Shown here in pieces: positions 50,753 to 60,507 of a stretch of DNA of 64,000 bases. The notes under the pieces are model-generated. The model worked only from the letters and a program-made list of their open reading frames with translations, was not told where the DNA came from and did not search any database. Positions within the stretch are counted from its first letter, which is position 1; every line of letters begins with the position of its first letter. Made by a program: the position numbers and the translations under genes. Source of the DNA: Desulfosudis oleivorans (GTDB lineage: Bacteria > Desulfobacterota > Desulfobacteria > Desulfobacterales > SURF-7); the NCBI GenBank assembly GCA_020723325.1, contig DYJD01000001.1:62001-126000 (forward strand), read 5' to 3'.

Positions 50753-52593
50753 AATTTACATACTTGGAACTGCTTTTTACAATTTGGCTCGCACCGGCAA
50801 TGTTTGTGGTGGTCCTGTGGGGAATGAAACGGAGAAATGCAATCCTGAACCGCTATTCCTCTTCCAGGGGGCTGGCCGTGATTGCAGCCGGCTCAAGTTC
50901 AATCAGACGCTGGATCAAAGCCGGTCTTGTGCTGACAGCCCTGTTGTTTACGGCGATTTCCCTTTCCGGCCCCCAATACGGTTTCAAATGGCAGGAAGTC
51001 GAACGTAAAGGGATCGACATCATGGTGGCGTTGGATTGTTCACGGAGCATGCTGGCCACGGATGTGCAACCGACCCGCCTGGAACGTGCCAAACGCAAAA
51101 TCAGCGATTTGCTGGGGATGCTCGCAGGGGATCGCATCGGGCTGGTGTCGTTTGCCGGAACGGCATTTCTCCAATGTCCTCTGACCATGGATTACGAAGC
51201 CTTTCATATTTTCTTAAACACCCTTTCCCCTGATTCCCTACCGGTGGGCGGGACAGACATGGCTGCTGCCGTTCAGACAGCGCTTTCCGGATTCGAGCAA
51301 ACCGCCAACACTGAAAAAGCAATTATCTTCATCACTGACGGGGAGAGCACCACCGGCGACCCCCTGGCAGCCGCGGAAGCCGCTGCCAAGGCTGGCGTCA
51401 AGCTTTTTTGCATCGGCGTGGGCAATAAAGACGGGGTGCCGGTACCCTCCAAGGCCGGTGGATTTGAAAAAGACCGGACCGGCAAAATCGTTTTGGCGCG
51501 TTTGGATGAGGATACTCTTCAAAAAATGGCACTGAAGACCGGTGGTGTTTATGTGGCTTCGGTTACCGGGGATATGGATTTAAAAGCCATTTATCAGGAC
51601 GAGATTCGCGGCAAGATGGATCCGGCCACCCTGACGACCCAGCGCAAACAGGTTTGGGAAGACCGTTTTCAGTGGCCGCTGTTTTTGGCACTCGCGGCCT
51701 TGATTGCTGAAATGTTCATATCCGCAAAGAAAAAAGAAATTACACTCTTGTTAATGCTGATAATGATAAGTTTGGGCACGGCAAAACCCGTGCCGGCCCA
51801 ATCTGTTTCCGAAAGCGCAGGAATGGGCCAAGCGGCCTATGCCAAGGGCGAATATGAAAAAGCCATAAAGCATTTTATCGATGCCCAGCTTGAAGACCCG
51901 GATCGGCCGGAAATTTCTTACAACCTCGGCAATGCCTATTATAAGCAAGGTGATTATGATTCAGCGCTGCGAAATTATCAAAAGGCGCTCAACGCCAAGG
52001 ACCCGGCTTTGCGCCAGAAAGCCTCCTATAATTTAGGCAATGCCGCTTTTCGGAAAAAGCAGTTCAAGGAGGCCATTGCTAATTATGAAGCTGCTTTGAA
52101 GATCGCTCCCCAGGATGAAGAAGCTGCTCAAAACCTGGCTTTTACCCGTAAGGCCTTGGAGAAGCAGCAGGAACAGGAAAAAAACCCTTCGGATAAAAAT
52201 GGGAAGGACCAAGCGGATCAGGAAAACGGTGAAAAGGCGCAAAACCAGCCCGGGGGCCAACAGGAAAAAGGATCAGACCCAAAAGCAAAGGAACAGTCCC
52301 AGGCCTCGCCGGATCAGGAGCAAAACCAAGCCGGCTCTGAAAAGACAAGTCCGGAAAGCCAGCAAAAGTCTGCCGGGGGCGACCAGAATAGTAGCAGCCA
52401 GCCGCCCCCGCCCATGGCGGATCCAGAAATGAAAAACAATGGGAATGAACCCAAGCCCCAAACTGCTGCAGGAAAAGATGGAAAAGCAGCGGAAAGAAAT
52501 CAGGCTGAACACCTTCTGAACCGCTTGCAAGACCTTCCGGCTGCGGCCATGTCACCCCGTTATGGGAAAACCGAAGTGGAAAAAGACTGGTAG
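50749..52593 (+). CDS. batB: BatB-BatC fusion: VWA domain plus TPR repeats
   Basis: A 614-residue protein that starts with GTG overlapping the batA stop. Residues 1-330 are BatB: two N-terminal helices, a VWA domain with LDCSRSM, GDRIGLVSFAGTAFLQCPLT and TDGESTTGDP, and a C-terminal helix. Residues about 335-480 are BatC-like TPRs (SYNLGNAYYKQGDYDSALRN; YNLGNAAFRKKQFKEAIANY), apparently preceded by an internal membrane segment. Residues 480-614 are Gln/Lys/Glu/Pro-rich and probably disordered. In many operons batB and batC are separate, so this is a natural fusion. Confidence 0.88.
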   Translation: MKFTYLELLFTIWLAPAMFVVVLWGMKRRNAILNRYSSSRGLAVIAAGSSSIRRWIKAGLVLTALLFTAISLSGPQYGFKWQEVERKGIDIMVALDCSRSMLATDVQPTRLERAKRKISDLLGMLAGDRIGLVSFAGTAFLQCPLTMDYEAFHIFLNTLSPDSLPVGGTDMAAAVQTALSGFEQTANTEKAIIFITDGESTTGDPLAAAEAAAKAGVKLFCIGVGNKDGVPVPSKAGGFEKDRTGKIVLARLDEDTLQKMALKTGGVYVASVTGDMDLKAIYQDEIRGKMDPATLTTQRKQVWEDRFQWPLFLALAALIAEMFISAKKKEITLLLMLIMISLGTAKPVPAQSVSESAGMGQAAYAKGEYEKAIKHFIDAQLEDPDRPEISYNLGNAYYKQGDYDSALRNYQKALNAKDPALRQKASYNLGNAAFRKKQFKEAIANYEAALKIAPQDEEAAQNLAFTRKALEKQQEQEKNPSDKNGKDQADQENGEKAQNQPGGQQEKGSDPKAKEQSQASPDQEQNQAGSEKTSPESQQKSAGGDQNSSSQPPPPMADPEMKNNGNEPKPQTAAGKDGKAAERNQAEHLLNRLQDLPAAAMSPRYGKTEVEKDW

Positions 52594-52610
52594 GGAAAAA
52601 CGGATAATTC

Positions 52611-54401
52611 ATGATTGCAACATTGCAAAGTCGGACGTCACATTTCAATCTCAATCAACTCTTTTTCAGCTTGGTAGCCGCGGCGTTTCTTTTTTTTCCG
52701 GGAAAGACTTTAGCTGATGAAGTCAAAGCCGTGATTGATCGAACCCGGATGACTCCCGAAGAATCCGCCCAGCTCAGCATCATTGTACCTGGCGGTGAGG
52801 CCAGCGTGGATGTTTCCGTTATTAAAGATTTCAAAGTAATTTCCCAGGGAACCAGTTCCAGCATCCAAATCATTAACGGCCGGGTCACAAGGGAAGCGCG
52901 CTATAACTACGCCTTGCTCCCTTTGAAAGAGGGCGCGTTGGTCATTCCGGCCGTGGAGGTGCGTCTGGATGGGAAAACGTATAAAACAAATTCAATTCAG
53001 ATCCTGGTGACCCGCAGCCAAAAAGAAGATCATGGCCGCCGTCCCCTCTTTGCCGAGGCGGCGCTATCGGATGAAAATCTCTATGTCGGCCAGCAGTTTA
53101 TTTATACGTTGCGGTTTTATACTGCGGTAAGGATTGCCAATGCCGGCTTGCAGCAGCCGGATTTTAATGGATTCACTTCCAAGGAAATCCAGCGCAAGGA
53201 ACCATTCCGCCAAATTGTGGATGGACAGGAATATACCGTGACAGAATTGGCCTATATCCTGACTCCGCTCAAATCGGGAAGAATTGAAATCAATCCGGCT
53301 GTCTTGACTTGCGATGTGGTCAAGCAACGACCTGGAAGTCGCCGCGGCTTTCCCTTTGATTCCTTTTTTGACGATCCATTTTTCAGCGGCGGGGCGGAAC
53401 TGGAATCGCGCATTGTTAAAACCCTGCCCATGGAAATCAATGTGCGCAGCCTGCCGCCGGATGACGGCACTGAAAAATTTTCCGGATTGCTCGGCCGGAT
53501 AGATCTTCAGGTCCAACTGGATCAAAACAAGTTGAAAATGGGCGATTCCGCCACCATGACCATCATTATTTCAGGCCAGGGAAACATTATGGATGCCCAA
53601 TTGCCGGAAATGAATATTCCCGACGGGTTTAAACTTTATCCGGACAGCCCCCAGGACGAAGTCGCCCCTGGTCCCAACGGCTATTCCGGTAAAAAGACGT
53701 TTCGTGTGGCCCTGGTTGCAGTTGCGCCGGGTAACTATGAGATTGCTCCGATCCGGTTGCACTATTTTGATCCGGCCGACGGTAAATACCACACCTTGGC
53801 GTCGTCGGCCTTTGGCCTGGAAGTGTTGCCGGATGAAAAACAAGCAGATTTAAAAATCGTGGGTCAGGCCCAGACTGACCAAATCCCCAAAATCAAGAAG
53901 AAAAAAGTCGAATTTTCAGAGCAGGACATCTTGCCCCTGAAAGATGGGCTTGAGGCTGTGGAAAATCAGAAGGAATTGTCCTTATCCTGGTTTGTGATGC
54001 TGCTGTTGATCCCGGGATTTTCGGCATGGGGTGCCTTGGCCTTGATCCGTTTTGTGGGAAAAGAAAAAAGTCCTTCGGAAATCATGGCGAAAAGGGCCAG
54101 TATTGCGCTGAAAAATGCACGCCAAAAAGGACTTGCCGAAGCCGAAGGCCTGGCCTTGCTGCACAAGGCGCTGATGGCCGCGGTATTTGCCAGGGCCGGC
54201 TTGCAGCAGGAGGCAGCCACCTATCAGGAAGTAGAAAATCTTTTGCGCCAGACGGCCTTGCCCGGCGAAACCATCACCCAAATCCTAGGCTTGCTTGCAG
54301 ACATCGATTCCGCCAGATATGGCGGCAGCCTTGGAAAAAGAACCGGGTACGAGTTGTTGCTGGATAAAACCAAAGGTTTGATTAGGAAAATACTCCCATG
54401 A
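52611..54401 (+). CDS. batD: BatD-like protein
   Basis: A 596-residue exported membrane protein: signal peptide (about 15-36, ending GKTLAD), a long beta-rich periplasmic region with the BatD segments RYNYALLPLKEGALVIPAVE and YTLRFYTAV, and a single C-terminal helix (about 463-482) before a short cytoplasmic helical domain. The gene follows batB after 17 bases and overlaps batE by four bases. The family has no established biochemical activity. Confidence 0.87.
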   Translation: MIATLQSRTSHFNLNQLFFSLVAAAFLFFPGKTLADEVKAVIDRTRMTPEESAQLSIIVPGGEASVDVSVIKDFKVISQGTSSSIQIINGRVTREARYNYALLPLKEGALVIPAVEVRLDGKTYKTNSIQILVTRSQKEDHGRRPLFAEAALSDENLYVGQQFIYTLRFYTAVRIANAGLQQPDFNGFTSKEIQRKEPFRQIVDGQEYTVTELAYILTPLKSGRIEINPAVLTCDVVKQRPGSRRGFPFDSFFDDPFFSGGAELESRIVKTLPMEINVRSLPPDDGTEKFSGLLGRIDLQVQLDQNKLKMGDSATMTIIISGQGNIMDAQLPEMNIPDGFKLYPDSPQDEVAPGPNGYSGKKTFRVALVAVAPGNYEIAPIRLHYFDPADGKYHTLASSAFGLEVLPDEKQADLKIVGQAQTDQIPKIKKKKVEFSEQDILPLKDGLEAVENQKELSLSWFVMLLLIPGFSAWGALALIRFVGKEKSPSEIMAKRASIALKNARQKGLAEAEGLALLHKALMAAVFARAGLQQEAATYQEVENLLRQTALPGETITQILGLLADIDSARYGGSLGKRTGYELLLDKTKGLIRKILP

Positions 54402-55150
54402 GAAATGGATATAAAATTGCTTGGATCGTTCTGCTGGGCATAGGTCTTGCGAAATCTTTGTATGCAGCCGAGCCGGCCGGCCGTTTTTTGGCTGCTGTAA
54501 AACAATACCAAGAAAAAGACTATGCCGGCGCTGCGGCTGAATTTCAGCAGATTGCCGCTGGCGGTATGGTGAACGGCGCCTTGTTTTATAACCTTGCCAA
54601 TGCCTATTTCAAATCAGGGGATATGGGCCGCGCCGTTTTATGGTATGAACGGGCCCAGCGTCTTCTTCCCCGTGATCCGGATCTGAAATTCAATCTGAAC
54701 TATGTTCGCTCACTGGTTAAAGATGAGGCCGGCACCACCACCTCACCCTTATACCAGGTCTTGTTTTTCTGGAACCATCTTTTAAGCCGGACGGCAATAT
54801 TATGGTGCGCGGTTTTTGGCAACATGTTGTTTTGGATGGTCGTGCTGCTGCAATATCTATTAAGGGCTCGAATATTAAGATATTTTTCTTATTTTAGCGG
54901 GTTGCTGGCCCTTGTTTTCATCATGACGGCCTTTTATAATTATTATGAATACGCGTTTCAAAAACAGGCGGTTGTATTGCCGGAAACACTTGCCGTGCGA
55001 GCCGGCCTGTCGGATGAGGATACGGAATTGTTTCGACTTCATGCCGGCAGTCGGGTGCGGATTGAAAAAGAAAAGGATGATTGTTACAGAATTTTATTTT
55101 CAGAAGGCAAGATCGGGTGGGTAAAGAAAAGCCAGGTGGAAGTGATTTAA
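54398..55150 (+). CDS. batE: BatE-like protein: TPR plus C-terminal SH3-like domain
   Basis: A 250-residue protein with a signal peptide (AWIVLLGIGLAKSLYA), TPRs (AVKQYQEKDYAGAAAEFQQI; ALFYNLANAYFKSGDMGRAV), two membrane helices (about 128-150 and 157-178) and a C-terminal bacterial SH3-like domain with SRVRIEKEKDDCYRILFSEG and IGWVKKSQVEVI. It closes the Bat operon; about 70 bases separate it from the pilus genes. Confidence 0.85.
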   Translation: MRNGYKIAWIVLLGIGLAKSLYAAEPAGRFLAAVKQYQEKDYAGAAAEFQQIAAGGMVNGALFYNLANAYFKSGDMGRAVLWYERAQRLLPRDPDLKFNLNYVRSLVKDEAGTTTSPLYQVLFFWNHLLSRTAILWCAVFGNMLFWMVVLLQYLLRARILRYFSYFSGLLALVFIMTAFYNYYEYAFQKQAVVLPETLAVRAGLSDEDTELFRLHAGSRVRIEKEKDDCYRILFSEGKIGWVKKSQVEVI

Positions 55151-55219
55151 GCAAACATGGGGATGAAAAAAAAGCCGGCCAACAGAAATATAGAATTTAT
55201 TTTTGAATAATGTTATGGA

Positions 55220-57166
55220 TTGAATGCTGGAAATTTTACCAATCCATTCAGGTCGGAGTCGAATTTGACCGGAAGAGACGAAATTTCATCAACGGAAAAA
55301 TTGCTCGGCGTCATCCGCAATGAAAGGCAAGCATTGAAATTGCCCATGGGTTTTCGCAAGACCGCCGGCCGATCAAGTTTATTTTCGTCTTCAAATATCA
55401 CAAAAAAAATTTCCCTTGGAAAAACCGTGACCGTGGGAGTGGTTGCCGGGCACAAGGACCTGACCTTGGCCATGATGCGCAGCCTGGGGGAACGCAAATA
55501 TACCCTCCTTGATTTTCAGAAAATTCCCCTGGGAGCGGAAATGGGCAGAGGCCAGCCCCATTTCCCGCTTTTTCTGAAAAATGCACTGAAACAATTTTGT
55601 GGCGATCATGATAACATCCAGCTCTGGACATCGATCCCATCTGCCCGGGTTGAAATCCGCTTTGTAAAAATACCCAAAGTACCGGAAAATCAAATTGCCA
55701 ATGCTGTGTATTGGTCATACAAAAAACTAGTCCCTTTTGATGACCGGGAGATGATTTTTGATTTTGAACTGCTGGGCGAAGCTATTGAAAACAGCGGCCG
55801 GCGAATCCAAGCAATAGCCTATTCAGCTCCGCGGGCTGAAGTCGAATCGTGGAAAAAGCTTTTTTCCGACATCGGTTTCCCTTTGACCGGCTTGTCCATT
55901 GTTCCGTTTGCGCTACAGAATTTGTTCAGAACCCACCTGTTCGATCATCAACGCGAACATATTTGTACCCTGTATATCGGCCAGGATTGGTCCCGTATCG
56001 ATATCTTTTCAGAGGGCAGGCTGGTTTTATCCCGTGATATCAAGACCGGAATGAACAGCTTCATTGAGTCCATCCGCTGGGGATTAAATGCGAACAAGCA
56101 AACCGAAGCGGGTGGGGTGGAAGCCGCTGCGGCGCTGGAGTATCTTGAAGCAGTCGCGGAAAGCCGGCCGCCGGACCAGGGCCTTCAGGCCGCCGGTTTT
56201 GACGAGGCCAAACGTGTGTTTCTAAATATTCTGCGACCATCAAATTTAAACGATCCTGGTGGGATTGCGGTCGGGCCTGGGGGACCGGAAATTTTAGGAA
56301 TGATAGCCCCGGTATTGGACCGCTTGATCAGGCAGGTGGAGCGCACCCTCGAGCACTTCTCCCTGCATTTCGACCACAAATCGATTAATAAACTATATCT
56401 GGGCGGGGAAATCAGCGGGCGCAATCCCATCGTTGAGATGATGAATGACCAATTCGGTTACCCCATCCATCATCTTAATCCCTTTTCCACATCCATTATA
56501 CCCCTTGACCATCCCCGGCTTCCGCAAACCGTTGCGGAAAAAGATTCGTTTGTGCCGGCCATCGGTCTGGCCCTTTCCAACAAGGCCCTGACCCCCAATC
56601 TGCTCTATACCTACAGATCAAAAGCCATTCAAACCAAAATTCAAAGAATGAATCAGGTTGTTTTCAGTGCCTTCATATTTCTGATTTTGGTTTGTCTGGG
56701 GATTTATTATCATCAGGAAAAGCAGATAAATCAAAAAAAGGAACAAGCAAAAAATCTTGAGCAACAATATACCGGCAAAAGCCCCATCATCGACCAGGAT
56801 CTGGTCCAACAAATGGTAGCAAAAGTAAGTGAAGATAATAAACAGATGGTGGCAAACGCCCAAAGATATCTGGGGGTATCCATCCTGAACGAATTGGCGG
56901 AACTGACCCCCGGGAATATCTGCCTGACCAATATAAAACTGGAGCTCGGGTCCGGGGAGGATAAAGGCAGAAAATCCCAACATGTGCTGTTTATAGAAGG
57001 AGTGGTTGCCGATTCATCCGCGGAGCAGGAATCCGACCTGGCCCAATATTTGTTTGCGCTGAACAGCTCGCCATTGTTCAAACAATCAACGGTGCTGCAG
57101 AAGACAGTGGAAAACCGCCAAGGGGGAAAAAGACTGGGTTTTAAGATGAAGGTGGAGACAATCTGA
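55220..57166 (+). CDS. PilM-PilN fusion (GspL/MshI-like) assembly protein
   Basis: A 648-residue inner-membrane protein. Residues about 60-460 have the PilM/GspL actin-like fold (VGVVAGHKDLTLAMMRSLGE; IQLWTSIPSARVEIRFVKIP; AVYWSYKKLVPFD). A membrane helix lies at about 475-495 (VVFSAFIFLILVCLGIYY), followed by a PilN-like periplasmic part with a coiled coil and LNELAELTPGNICLTNIKLE. PilM and PilN are usually separate in type IV pilus systems. No ATG is near the start: TTG 55220 is used here, and TTG 55265 is an alternative with better spacing to a GGAG. Confidence 0.75.
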   Translation: MNAGNFTNPFRSESNLTGRDEISSTEKLLGVIRNERQALKLPMGFRKTAGRSSLFSSSNITKKISLGKTVTVGVVAGHKDLTLAMMRSLGERKYTLLDFQKIPLGAEMGRGQPHFPLFLKNALKQFCGDHDNIQLWTSIPSARVEIRFVKIPKVPENQIANAVYWSYKKLVPFDDREMIFDFELLGEAIENSGRRIQAIAYSAPRAEVESWKKLFSDIGFPLTGLSIVPFALQNLFRTHLFDHQREHICTLYIGQDWSRIDIFSEGRLVLSRDIKTGMNSFIESIRWGLNANKQTEAGGVEAAAALEYLEAVAESRPPDQGLQAAGFDEAKRVFLNILRPSNLNDPGGIAVGPGGPEILGMIAPVLDRLIRQVERTLEHFSLHFDHKSINKLYLGGEISGRNPIVEMMNDQFGYPIHHLNPFSTSIIPLDHPRLPQTVAEKDSFVPAIGLALSNKALTPNLLYTYRSKAIQTKIQRMNQVVFSAFIFLILVCLGIYYHQEKQINQKKEQAKNLEQQYTGKSPIIDQDLVQQMVAKVSEDNKQMVANAQRYLGVSILNELAELTPGNICLTNIKLELGSGEDKGRKSQHVLFIEGVVADSSAEQESDLAQYLFALNSSPLFKQSTVLQKTVENRQGGKRLGFKMKVETI

Positions 57167-57717
57167 TGCCGACAAGACCAGTGGACAATCGTATACCGAA
57201 ATTACCTAGGCGCACGCTGGCATATACGGCTTTTTGTTTTGCCGGTGTCTTGATTTTTTTTATAGCCGGACTTCTACCCAATCAACATAAAATATTCCTG
57301 CTGGACAAAGATATTGAACGCCTTCATCAGGACATGAAAAAACAGACCATGCTTATTCCTGTATTTCAAAAGGTTCATCAGTCCATGCAGGGCCGGGAAA
57401 AACAGGCTCTGGCTTTTCCCAAAAAAGAAGAATATCCCATTGCGCGGCTCGGTGATTTACCGGTTATATTGCAATCCCTGGCCGGGGAAAGTGAAATGAT
57501 TTTTCATTCCGCCATTCCGGATGTGAACATGCTGCGAAACGGTCTAGGCCGTCTGCGCATGCATTTATCACTTGGCGGCGATTTCATTCGCTTCCATGAT
57601 TTTTTGATTCATCTGGGTAAGCTAGCCTATCTGGACCAAATCGAAGCCATTACCATCAGTACTGAAAATGGTGTTGGAAAGTTCGGTTTACAGGTGCTAT
57701 TTTGGATTGAGAAATAA
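57166..57717 (+). CDS. PilO/GspM-like alignment subcomplex protein
   Basis: A 183-residue protein with a short cytoplasmic N-terminus, one membrane helix (about 18-36, AYTAFCFAGVLIFFIAGLL), a coiled coil and a ferredoxin-like periplasmic domain (RLRMHLSLGGDFIRFHDFLI). This is the PilO/GspM/MshJ architecture. It starts in the stop of the PilM-PilN gene (coupled) and probably dimerises with the PilN part. Confidence 0.8.
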   Translation: MPTRPVDNRIPKLPRRTLAYTAFCFAGVLIFFIAGLLPNQHKIFLLDKDIERLHQDMKKQTMLIPVFQKVHQSMQGREKQALAFPKKEEYPIARLGDLPVILQSLAGESEMIFHSAIPDVNMLRNGLGRLRMHLSLGGDFIRFHDFLIHLGKLAYLDQIEAITISTENGVGKFGLQVLFWIEK

Positions 57718-57741
57718 ATTCTAGATATTCAGGCGCACAGA

Positions 57742-58227
57742 ATGAATGCACGTGAAAAAGGAATAGTCGGTTTAATGGTGGGGACAGTGATTTTTGGTGC
57801 ATTTCATTTTTTCAGTCCCGGGGTCAAGCTCGGACCCCTTAAAGCCCAAGAAGAATTAAAGGAGCTTGATCAATTTATCGTCAGCATGGCGGCGACCCTG
57901 AACAAACCGGATCTTGTGGAAGCGCGGTATATACTTGAAAAAGCAGCGGCACCTTGCCGCAAAAATCCTTTTTGGGCGGAAAAAGTCGAACCGCAAGTTG
58001 TTGCGAAAAAAGAAGACCTGCCCCAACCCGAGCATGCATTTATCTATTCCGGATTCGTTTGCCTAGGCAACAAGATGTTGGCGATTATCAACGGATTGGA
58101 ATATGAAAGCGGGGACATGCTTGATCCGGGCGGATATCGGGTCGGACGCATAACAGCCGAACAAGTGATTTTGAACAGGGGACTAAAAGAGAATAAAGTC
58201 CTGCAGTTGATGAACGAGAATCGTTAA
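57742..58227 (+). CDS. PilP/GspC/MshK-like protein
   Basis: A 161-residue protein with one N-terminal helix (KGIVGLMVGTVIFGAFHFF) and a small C-terminal beta domain (FIYSGFVCLGNKMLAIINGL; GYRVGRITAEQVILN) like the homology region of PilP and GspC, which links inner-membrane PilN/PilO to the secretin. Two cysteines, in APCRK and FVCLG, might form a disulphide. The call rests on position and the beta domain. Confidence 0.62.
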   Translation: MNAREKGIVGLMVGTVIFGAFHFFSPGVKLGPLKAQEELKELDQFIVSMAATLNKPDLVEARYILEKAAAPCRKNPFWAEKVEPQVVAKKEDLPQPEHAFIYSGFVCLGNKMLAIINGLEYESGDMLDPGGYRVGRITAEQVILNRGLKENKVLQLMNENR

Positions 58228-58254
58228 AACCAACATCGGTGGTGATGAAGATTT

Positions 58255-60417
58255 ATGCGCAAACACCAGGCCAATGATAGTCGACAAGGCGCTTATCTGG
58301 CCGTAATTGTATTGGTGATTACGGCGATGGGTTGCGGGGATGAAGCCCGCATCAAACCGGATCCTTCCTTTCAGAAATGGCAGGTAAAGGCGGAAACTTC
58401 AAAAGGGACTTCACCGGTGAGCAAAAAGCATGCGGTTGCTTTTTCCGACCGGAGAGAATCAACCACGGCAGAGGGTGAAATGTCGCTGCCGTTGACGCGA
58501 CCGCTCCCGACTCAACCCATTACCATGTCCTTGAAGGATACCCAGGTAAGCACGGTGCTGCGCGCTTTAGCCCGGGCGGTTGATTTGAATATCCTGGTCA
58601 ATGAGAAAGTCGCGGCCAAGACCACCATAAACGTTAAGGAGGCCCGCTGGGATGAGCTGTTTACCGCCCTGCTGCGCTCCAATGGGCTGACCTATGCCTG
58701 GGAGGGAAATCTTCTACGGGTCATGACCTTGGAGGATATGGAGCATGAATTGAAGCGCACTTCCCAGGACAGGGATTTGCGCCTGGCCAAGCCTTTGAAG
58801 ACCAACATTATCCCCATTCACTACGCCGATGAACAAAAGCTGAAGGGCAGTCTTGAAAAATTCCTCTCCATTGGCAAAGACGGTAAAAGCATCGGGTCCA
58901 TCATGGTGGACGAACATACCCGGGCCCTGATCATCCAGGCCGTCGAAGATGATATGGAGCAGTTGATGGGGTTGATCGACCAGTTGGATCATCCCATCCC
59001 CCAGGTGCTGATTGAGGCCAATATTATCGAGGCCGGCCGTGAAGTGGCGCGGGAGCTGGGCATTCAATGGGGCGGGCTGGCGGTTCATAAAGGGACGGTG
59101 AACCACTATGTAACCGCCGGAGCCAAGAGCAGCGGTGTAACCGGCGGCACGCTGAATGACCCCATCAAGCCGACTTCAGGCATGGCGGTAAATTTCCCTG
59201 CGGCGCTTTCAGGGGGAACCGGCATGAGCATCGGGTATGTGGCGGAAAATGTGGGCGGAAATATCTTGACGGTGCAGCTATCGGCCTTGCAGAAGGAGGG
59301 CAAATTGAATATCTTGTCCAGTCCTTCCATTACCAGCATCGATAATCAAATCGCCGTCATCGAAGCCGGAACCAATGTGCCTTTTCAGACTGTTTCCAAA
59401 GAAGGCAATATCAACATCGAGTGGAAGGAAGCCGTGCTCAAGCTGGAGGTCAAGCCCAATGTGATTGATGAGAGCACGGTGAAACTGCTGATTAAAACCA
59501 ACAAGGATGAGCTGGATTTTTCAAACAGTGTGGCTGGAAATCCGACCATCATTACCAAAAAAGCGGAAACCAGCGTGGTCCTGATGGACGGGCAGACCAC
59601 TGTCATCGGTGGTTTGAACAAACAGACCAATCAGAATACAGACACGGGTGTACCGTGGCTGCAGAATATCCCCCTGTTGGGATACCTTTTCAGGGGACAG
59701 GGCTCTGCGGATAAAATGGAAGATATCCTCATCTTTATCACTCCGCATATTTTAAAAGAACAGGCGGCGCGGGAACCGGCCGAACCAGGCGCAAGCTTGA
59801 CTCCTGCTGAAAAAACGGATTTGCCCAAAGTCAAAGATGCTGAACAGCCGGCAGAGCCGCCGGCCCATCCCCCGCAAGCCGGGCTGCCTGAGAGCCCATC
59901 TTTCACTTCCTTTGCTTCCCGACCGTCTGAGCCGCCGGCGATCATCGGCCGGATTGCGGTTGGATCAGGACAAACCCTGTGGGAGATGATGCAGATGGTA
60001 TATGGGGATTATCAGCCCGCTCACTTGCAGACACTGCTGCGCTACAATCCGCATATCCGGACGCCGGAGCGCCTGCAGATCGGTCAAATGATCAATTTTC
60101 CGGCCATACCGGCTATGGCTCGCAGCGGAGCAGCGGCCCGCAGTTGGATCAAGATCGCCCATTTTGGAACCCTGGCCGAGGCCCTGCAATATCTGCAAAG
60201 GTATTCACCTGCTGATCCACCCGTGCGCTTATTGCCCTATTGGAATGAGTCAGAGGGGCCGGGCTTTGAAATATTGCTGCAGGATCATTTTCCAGATGCC
60301 GAAGCAGCCCAGGCTGAAATCGAGCGCCTGCCGCCGGAGCTGTCTGCCCAGGCCCTGGTGAAATCCGGCTGGGGGGCGGGGACGCTTTTTTATGCCGACC
60401 CGTATAAAAGCAATTAG
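58255..60417 (+). CDS. MshL/PilQ-type secretin lipoprotein with a C-terminal LysM- and SPOR-like module
   Basis: A 720-residue outer-membrane secretin. The signal peptide has lipobox VITAMGC (Cys about 27). An STN domain (about 88-160, ITMSLKDTQVSTVLRALARA), an NolW/N1 domain (about 180-250) and the secretin pore domain (about 255-500; LNILSSPSITSIDNQIAVIE, VVLMDGQTTVIGGL, VPWLQNIPLLGYLFRGQ) follow in order. After a Pro-rich linker, residues about 565-620 are LysM/FimV-like (GQTLWEMMQMVYGDYQPAH; GQMINFPAIP) and 625-720 SPOR-like, ending LFYADPY. That tail is shared with the ATPase at 60508. The TAG stop lies in repeat F. Confidence 0.9.
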   Translation: MRKHQANDSRQGAYLAVIVLVITAMGCGDEARIKPDPSFQKWQVKAETSKGTSPVSKKHAVAFSDRRESTTAEGEMSLPLTRPLPTQPITMSLKDTQVSTVLRALARAVDLNILVNEKVAAKTTINVKEARWDELFTALLRSNGLTYAWEGNLLRVMTLEDMEHELKRTSQDRDLRLAKPLKTNIIPIHYADEQKLKGSLEKFLSIGKDGKSIGSIMVDEHTRALIIQAVEDDMEQLMGLIDQLDHPIPQVLIEANIIEAGREVARELGIQWGGLAVHKGTVNHYVTAGAKSSGVTGGTLNDPIKPTSGMAVNFPAALSGGTGMSIGYVAENVGGNILTVQLSALQKEGKLNILSSPSITSIDNQIAVIEAGTNVPFQTVSKEGNINIEWKEAVLKLEVKPNVIDESTVKLLIKTNKDELDFSNSVAGNPTIITKKAETSVVLMDGQTTVIGGLNKQTNQNTDTGVPWLQNIPLLGYLFRGQGSADKMEDILIFITPHILKEQAAREPAEPGASLTPAEKTDLPKVKDAEQPAEPPAHPPQAGLPESPSFTSFASRPSEPPAIIGRIAVGSGQTLWEMMQMVYGDYQPAHLQTLLRYNPHIRTPERLQIGQMINFPAIPAMARSGAAARSWIKIAHFGTLAEALQYLQRYSPADPPVRLLPYWNESEGPGFEILLQDHFPDAEAAQAEIERLPPELSAQALVKSGWGAGTLFYADPYKSN

Positions 60418-60492
60418 GAATTAGGAATTATGAATTATGAATCAAGGTATTCTATCAGTAATTCCTAATTCGTAATTCCTAATTCATAATTG
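60412..60492. repeat. Inverted repeat F: AATTAGG/AATTATG unit hairpin
   Basis: The left arm (60412-60442) is tandem AATTAGG and AATTATG heptamers. The right arm (60459-60492) is the reverse complement type (AATTCCT, AATTCGT, AATTCAT). The loop of about 16 bases contains AAGGTATTCTATCAG. The left arm covers the secretin stop codon, and the right arm ends just before the ribosome binding site of the next gene, the same placement as repeat A. Confidence 0.85.
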
Positions 60493-60507
60493 TTTTTAAG
60501 GAGGGTT

